DNA of 64,000 nucleotides from Lysobacterales bacterium (GTDB taxonomy: Bacteria > Pseudomonadota > Gammaproteobacteria > Xanthomonadales > Rhodanobacteraceae), in assembly GCA_017305055.1 (NCBI GenBank), contig JAFKMZ010000011.1, positions 67,702 to 131,701 of the forward strand, read 5' to 3'. Below the pieces are notes generated by a model. That model searched no databases, was not told the origin of the DNA, and worked only from the letters and a program-made list of their open reading frames with translations. Made by a program: the position numbers and the translations under genes. Within the stretch, counting starts at the first letter, position 1; the number at the start of each line of letters is the position of its first letter. Shown here in pieces: positions 59,704 through 64,000 of the stretch.

Positions 59704-61410
59704 TCACCGGTGCCCGGCACCGGCATACCCAGGCCCCAGCAGGACCTGCCCCGGAAGCGCGCCGGTCAGCTGGCCGCCGGCGATCACCGGCACGCCGTTG
59801 ACCAGCACGTAGCGCATGCCCATGGCAAGCCGGTTGGGATCCTCGTAGGTGGCAACGTCGTGGACCGTGTCGGGATCGAACACGACCAGGTCGGCCCACA
59901 TGCCGCGCTTCAGCACGCCGCGATCGGCCAACCCCATGCGCTGCGCGGGCAGGGCAGTGAACTTCCGGATCGCGTCGGGCAGGGTGAGCAGTTTGCGCTC
60001 GCGCACGTACCTGGCCAGTATCCGGGGGAAGGTGCCGTAGGCGCGCGGATGCGAGTGATCCCTGCCGAGCAGGCCGTCGGGTGCCGTGCCGTGGTAATCG
60101 GTGTCGAACGACACCCACGGCTGGCGCAAGGCCAGATCCACATCGGCATCCTGCATGCCGAACACCACCACATCGGTGGCGGCGTGGTCCCGGACCAGGA
60201 AGTCGAAGACCGTATCCAGCGGATCGGTGTGCCACTCCGCGGCGATGCTGCTGACGCGCTGGCCAACGTACTTCTGCAGCTCGGGGTTGCTGACGCTGGA
60301 GATGAGGATGTCCTGTGGCCCGTTGATCGCCAGCCAGGTGTTGTCCCAGGCGTCGCTGGGTGTCTGCATGTCCTTGCGGATGCGTGCCCGTGTGGCTGGG
60401 TCCTTGAGTCGCTCCAGCAGTTTGGAGTCGCCGCCGTCGTGCGCCCATGGCGGGATGAACGAGGAAAAGTTGTTCTGCCACGCCGTGTACGGATAGGCGT
60501 CGGCGGCGACATCGATGCCGCTGGCGCGTGCCGCCTCGATGCGTGCAACCACCTTGGGCATCGTGCCCCAGTTCGGTTTGCCCGAGACCTTGAGGTGGAA
60601 GATCTCCACGCCGATGCCGGCTTCCCGGCCGATGCGGAAGGTCTCGTCGAGCGCCGCTATCTCGGCGTTGCCCTCGCTGCGCATGTGCGTCGCGTAGATG
60701 CCGCCGTGGCGCGCCGCACTTTGGGCCAGGGCGACGAGCTCCGGCGTCTGCGCATAGGTCGCCGGGGGATACTGCAGCGCGGTAGACAGGCCAAAGGCGC
60801 CCTGCCGCATCGCATCCTCCACCAGCCCCTGCATCTGGCGCAGCTCGGCAGGCGTGGGTGCGCGGTCGCCGTAGCCGATCACCATCTCGCGCACGCTTGC
60901 CGCGCCGACATAGGTGCCCAGGTTGATGCCCATGCCCTGCTTGCGCAGGCGTGCAAAGTATTCCTGGAAATTGCGCCAGTCGGGATGGATGTGGAAGTGG
61001 TCGTAGCCCGGCTGGCGCTGCTCGATGATCGCCGCGTTCAGCGGGGCCACCGATTCGCCCTCGCCGGTGATTTCCGTGGTGATGCCCTGGAACACTTTCG
61101 ATGGCAGGCGCGGATCGACCAGGATCGAGGTCTCCGACTGTCCGAGCATGTCGATGAAGCCCGGGGCCACGACCATGCCGTGCGCGTCGATCACGTTCGT
61201 CGCCTGCCCGGGAGCGAAATGGCCGATCGCGGCAATCCGCCCGTCCTTGATGGCGACATCTGCCGCATACCATGGCGAGCCGGTCCCATCGATGATGTGC
61301 CCGTTGCGCACGATGGTGTCGTAGGCGGGTGTGGCGCTGGCCGCTGGCGCCAGCATGAGCAGGGCGACGGCGGCGAAGGCGGACCGGCACACGTGGCGTA
61401 CGGACATCAT
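59704..61410 (-). CDS. N-acyl-D-amino-acid deacylase-like amidohydrolase (variant metal site)
   Basis: A secreted 568-residue amidohydrolase-superfamily protein with signal peptide (SAFAAVALLMLAPAASA). Overall it follows D-aminoacylase: IVRNGHIIDGTGSPWYAADV, the TIM-barrel, GIYATHMRSEGN, EIFHLKVSGKPNWG, and the final beta-sandwich with VLVNGVPVIAGGQL. The HxH metal pair expected after PGFID is replaced by LGQ (residues 89-91), and the bridging Cys of D-aminoacylase is missing too (TGEGES). The two barrel His remain. It may hydrolyse N-acyl-D-amino acids with a single metal, or act on another substrate. The ATG at 61410 is five nt after AGGGGA. lysA lies upstream in the same direction. Confidence 0.82.
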   Translation of the reverse strand: MMSVRHVCRSAFAAVALLMLAPAASATPAYDTIVRNGHIIDGTGSPWYAADVAIKDGRIAAIGHFAPGQATNVIDAHGMVVAPGFIDMLGQSETSILVDPRLPSKVFQGITTEITGEGESVAPLNAAIIEQRQPGYDHFHIHPDWRNFQEYFARLRKQGMGINLGTYVGAASVREMVIGYGDRAPTPAELRQMQGLVEDAMRQGAFGLSTALQYPPATYAQTPELVALAQSAARHGGIYATHMRSEGNAEIAALDETFRIGREAGIGVEIFHLKVSGKPNWGTMPKVVARIEAARASGIDVAADAYPYTAWQNNFSSFIPPWAHDGGDSKLLERLKDPATRARIRKDMQTPSDAWDNTWLAINGPQDILISSVSNPELQKYVGQRVSSIAAEWHTDPLDTVFDFLVRDHAATDVVVFGMQDADVDLALRQPWVSFDTDYHGTAPDGLLGRDHSHPRAYGTFPRILARYVRERKLLTLPDAIRKFTALPAQRMGLADRGVLKRGMWADLVVFDPDTVHDVATYEDPNRLAMGMRYVLVNGVPVIAGGQLTGALPGQVLLGPGYAGAGHR

Positions 61411-61569
61411 CGGCGTCCCCTGAGGCATGGCAGGCAGCGCCGAGTATAGGCACGCGTGCTACGCACCGGGCAAGCCGCGGGCCGATCGATACGTCTCATG
61501 CGGCGCGCCTGGTGCCGCGCCATGGCCGCTTCGTTCACCGCGGGGCGGCGGGTGCCATGCCGCCCGCGC

Positions 61570-62853
61570 TCACGCGGTCTGCCAGTGGTCCGCTGCGAGC
61601 TCATCGGTCACCATGCTCTCCAGGCGCTGGCGGCGGCGGATGATGGCGTAGCGGCCGCGGTCCAGCAGCACCTCGGCAGTCAATGGCCGTGAGTTGTAGG
61701 TCGAGGCCATGGAGCTGCCGTACGCGCCCGCGGACTTGATCATCACCAGTTCCCCGGCGCGGCATTCGGGCAGCTCGCGCCCGCGGGCGAAGGTGTCGCC
61801 GGTCTCGCACACCGGGCCGACGATGTCGTAGGTGACCGGTGCGCGATCGCCGTGGGATACCGGCACGATGTCGTGCCAGGCGTCGTACATGCTTGGGCGG
61901 ATCAGGTCATTCATCGCCGCATCCAGCACCAGGAACCGGCGCTCGTCGCCGTGCTTGACGCGGATCACCCGGGTCAGCAGGACGCCGGCTTCGGCCACCA
62001 GATAGCGCCCGGGCTCGAGCAGGATCTGGCCGTTGAAGCCGGCCAGCGCCTCGCGGATCGCACCGACGTAGTCGGCCGGTGCCACCGGATGGTCATGGCC
62101 GGCGCGGTAGCACACGCCCAGGCCACCGCCGACATCGATGCTGCCAAGGGCATGGCCGCCGACGGCCAGCTCACGCCAGAACGCGGCGACGCGTTGCAAG
62201 GCCTGGCGGAACGGTTCGACACTCAGTATCTGCGAGCCGATGTGCACGTGCAGGCCGTCCAGCCTGACCTGCGGGAACGCCGCCTGCTGGGCAAACCAGC
62301 GCCGCGCCTCATCGATGCTCACCCCGAACTTGTTCTCCGCCTTGCCGGTGGAAATTTTCTCGTGCGTGTGCGCGTCGACGTCCGGGTTGATGCGCACGGC
62401 CACATGGGCCACGGTGTCCTGCGCCTGTGCCACCTGCTGCAGCAGCTCGAGCTCCTCGAACGACTCGACGTTGAGGTGCAGGATGCCGGCGCGCAGGGCC
62501 GCGGCCATCTCCTCGGCGGTCTTGCCGACGCCCGAGAACACGATGCGTTCGGGCGGCATGCCGGCATTGAGGCAGCGCCACAATTCTCCCCCAGAGACAG
62601 TATCGGCACCGACACCGGCGTCGCGCATCAGCTGCAGGATGGCGAGGTTGCTGTTGGCCTTCACCGCATAGCAGATCAGCGCATCGAGCCCGTGCAGCGC
62701 GTGCTGCAGTCCGCTGATGCGCTCGCGTATGGCACTCGCCGAATAGGCGTAGAACGGCGTGGGGACCTGCTGTGTCAGGCGCTCCAGGTCGACGCCGTCG
62801 AACACGGACACCGCGCCGCCGGCCGCAGGCGATCCATCCACCACGTTGATCAT
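61570..62853 (-). CDS. lysA: Diaminopimelate decarboxylase LysA
   Basis: A PLP-dependent decarboxylase turning meso-diaminopimelate into L-lysine. The 427 residues have the PLP lysine K65 in ICYAVKANSN, HVHIGSQ near 220, the PLP-phosphate loop IDVGGGLG, and the substrate region CETGDTFARG with YGSSMASTYNSR at the end. It is a stand-alone enzyme; Xanthomonas and Xylella are known for a DAP decarboxylase fused to aspartokinase. The ATG at 62853 follows GAGGAG by eight nt. It diverges from the third TonB receptor. Confidence 0.95.
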   Translation of the reverse strand: MINVVDGSPAAGGAVSVFDGVDLERLTQQVPTPFYAYSASAIRERISGLQHALHGLDALICYAVKANSNLAILQLMRDAGVGADTVSGGELWRCLNAGMPPERIVFSGVGKTAEEMAAALRAGILHLNVESFEELELLQQVAQAQDTVAHVAVRINPDVDAHTHEKISTGKAENKFGVSIDEARRWFAQQAAFPQVRLDGLHVHIGSQILSVEPFRQALQRVAAFWRELAVGGHALGSIDVGGGLGVCYRAGHDHPVAPADYVGAIREALAGFNGQILLEPGRYLVAEAGVLLTRVIRVKHGDERRFLVLDAAMNDLIRPSMYDAWHDIVPVSHGDRAPVTYDIVGPVCETGDTFARGRELPECRAGELVMIKSAGAYGSSMASTYNSRPLTAEVLLDRGRYAIIRRRQRLESMVTDELAADHWQTA

Positions 62854-63155
62854 GCGCTTTCTCCTCTGCTGATTCATTGTAGGCGTGACATGGGCGTTCA
62901 ACGAGTGGCGTTCGCTGCGGCAACACTCGCCACGAGCCATGGCGGGGACTCCGCTTGCCGACCACGGTTGGACGGCAAGCCAGACATCATATGGACATCC
63001 GTCGCGCATGCGGGCTACTCTCCGGTACACACGGCGCGCACCTGGTGTGGGGACACCGCAGCGGCGAAGAGGGACGGGGCTCCGCAACACGGGGAGTACC
63101 CATAAAGGATGCGCGCAGTGCCGCAGGCCGAATCTCACCAGCCAAGGGGATCCCA
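62854..63155. other. Intergenic region between divergent lysA and TonB receptor
   Basis: These 302 nt hold the control regions of two divergent genes. The lysA ribosome site is at its left edge and the receptor site (AAGGGGA) at its right edge. An inverted repeat GCTTGCCG (62953-62960) / CGGCAAGC (62973-62980) with a 12-nt centre could be an operator. A small GGTGT-GGGG-ACACC hairpin lies at 63044-63057. I found no convincing promoter boxes or coding sequence. Confidence 0.5.
62953..62980. repeat. Inverted repeat, candidate operator
   Basis: Eight-nt arms GCTTGCCG and CGGCAAGC separated by 12 nt, about 100 nt upstream of lysA and 175 nt upstream of the TonB receptor start. The geometry fits a dimeric regulator site, but none of the genes nearby encodes an obvious local repressor. 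Confidence 0.35.
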
Positions 63156-64000
63156 ATGAAGAGCGATCGCAATCACCTGTCGGTGGCCATCCAGGTGGCT
63201 TTGGCCGTCAGCATGTTCGTCGCGGCCGGGGCCAGCGTCCAGGCCCAGGAGACTTCCGCGAACCAGGCATCATCGTCGGGCCAGTCGGCGCCGGCGCAAA
63301 CCCAGAACCTGAAAGGGGTCGTCGTCACCGGATCGCTGATCCGGCGTGTCGACATCGAGACGGCCAGCCCGGTCGTCACCATTGGACGCCAACGTATCGA
63401 GGATTCCGGGTCGGTCACCCTGGGGGATGTGTTGCAGGAATTGCCGAGCATCGCCGGCAATGCCATCAACCCGCAGATCACCGGCAATGGCGGCGGCGTG
63501 GCCAACGCGTCAACCGAAGGCGGGTCGGGAGCCTCAAAGCTCTCCCTGCGCGGACTTGGCGATGGCCGCACCCTGGTCTTGATCAACGGGCAACGCCTGG
63601 TGAACTCGGACATCAACCTGATTCCGCAGGACATGGTTTCCCAGGTGGATACCTTGGCCGAGGGCGCCTCGACCACGTATGGCTCCGATGCCATCGGTGG
63701 CGTGGTCAACATCCTCACGCGCGACCGCTTTGAGGGCGCCCAGGTCTCCCTGAATGACGGCATTTCCGGCCACGGTGACGCCAAGCGCAAGGGTGCCACC
63801 CTGGTCCTGGGGCACATTGGCGACAGTTACCAATTGGAGGGCGGCCTGGGCATCAACCAGACGGGCACCGCCGTGGGGCCTGACCGGAAATTCTCACGCA
63901 CCTCCTATTCACTGCGCAACGGGGTGATTACTCCGTCGAGCGGATCCACCTTCGTGCCGAACATGCGGGTCCAACTGCCCGCCAACCTGGCCAGCACGTT
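63156..64000 (+). CDS. TonB-dependent receptor (3' end cut off by window)
   Basis: The first 281 residues of an outer-membrane receptor. Signal peptide (IQVALAVSMFVAAGASVQAQ), a Gln/Ser-rich linker, a TonB-box-like segment (LKGVVVTGSLIRRVD near residue 52), and the plug domain (LGDVLQELPSIAGN, LINGQRLVNS, YGSDAIGGVVNIL) are visible. The barrel begins at about 190 and runs out of the window. No STN domain. The ATG at 63156 follows AAGGGGA by six nt. It belongs to the same VTGSxI class as the receptor at 47.9 kb and probably serves oligomer or peptide uptake. Confidence 0.92.
   Translation, partial: MKSDRNHLSVAIQVALAVSMFVAAGASVQAQETSANQASSSGQSAPAQTQNLKGVVVTGSLIRRVDIETASPVVTIGRQRIEDSGSVTLGDVLQELPSIAGNAINPQITGNGGGVANASTEGGSGASKLSLRGLGDGRTLVLINGQRLVNSDINLIPQDMVSQVDTLAEGASTTYGSDAIGGVVNILTRDRFEGAQVSLNDGISGHGDAKRKGATLVLGHIGDSYQLEGGLGINQTGTAVGPDRKFSRTSYSLRNGVITPSSGSTFVPNMRVQLPANLAST

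Overview
The window is high-GC DNA from a gammaproteobacterium, most likely order Xanthomonadales and plausibly the Rhodanobacteraceae (Rhodanobacter/Dyella-like). The signs are the order ruvB-ybgC-tolQRAB-pal-cpoB-queE-queC-tRNA-Lys, an otsB-GH15-otsA trehalose operon, several TonB-dependent receptors, and GTG/TTG starts with 4-nt ATGA/GTGA overlaps. The genus is inferred, not proven. No insertion sequences, prophage genes or CRISPR arrays are visible. Coding density is very high on both strands.

Layout. 1-6.6 kb: 3'-truncated clpB (minus) diverging from the trehalose operon. 6.6-15.9 kb: pgeF, then a long plus-strand operon for ruvB, the Tol-Pal envelope machine and two queuosine steps (queE, queC), ending at tRNA-Lys. 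16-29 kb: mostly housekeeping genes (DUF5916 outer-membrane protein, glnS, oxyR, prmC, dxs, HNH nuclease, thioesterase, sapC). It includes a nucleoside deaminase gene broken by a frameshift between glnS and a TVP38-family membrane gene. 29-37 kb: a two-component system diverging from a three-gene RND efflux operon. 37-41 kb: an OmpA-like lipoprotein, an acyl-CoA dehydrogenase and a PhzF-family protein.

42-44.8 kb holds the most unusual genes. They form an intact, overlapping two-gene operon shaped like a periplasmic molybdenum hydroxylase (IorA/IorB type). The small subunit has lost all four ligands of its plant-ferredoxin [2Fe-2S] cluster. The large subunit has Phe where the catalytic Glu should be and Thr in place of the cofactor-binding Gln. 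Both reading frames are clean and a Tat signal is kept, so this looks like a repurposed paralogue and not decay.

45.8-64 kb is dense in D-amino-acid and diaminopimelate functions: dgcN-dgcA (D-glutamate route), a TonB receptor, a serine hydrolase of the beta-lactamase/D-peptidase fold, an APC permease, dapF, a second TonB receptor with STN domain, an orphan STN protein, fecR, a FecI-like sigma factor, an N-acyl-D-amino-acid deacylase-like protein, lysA, and the start of a third TonB receptor. Together these could take up and break down the peptidoglycan stem peptide (L-Ala, D-Glu, meso-DAP, D-Ala). That is an inference from gene content, not something the sequence proves.
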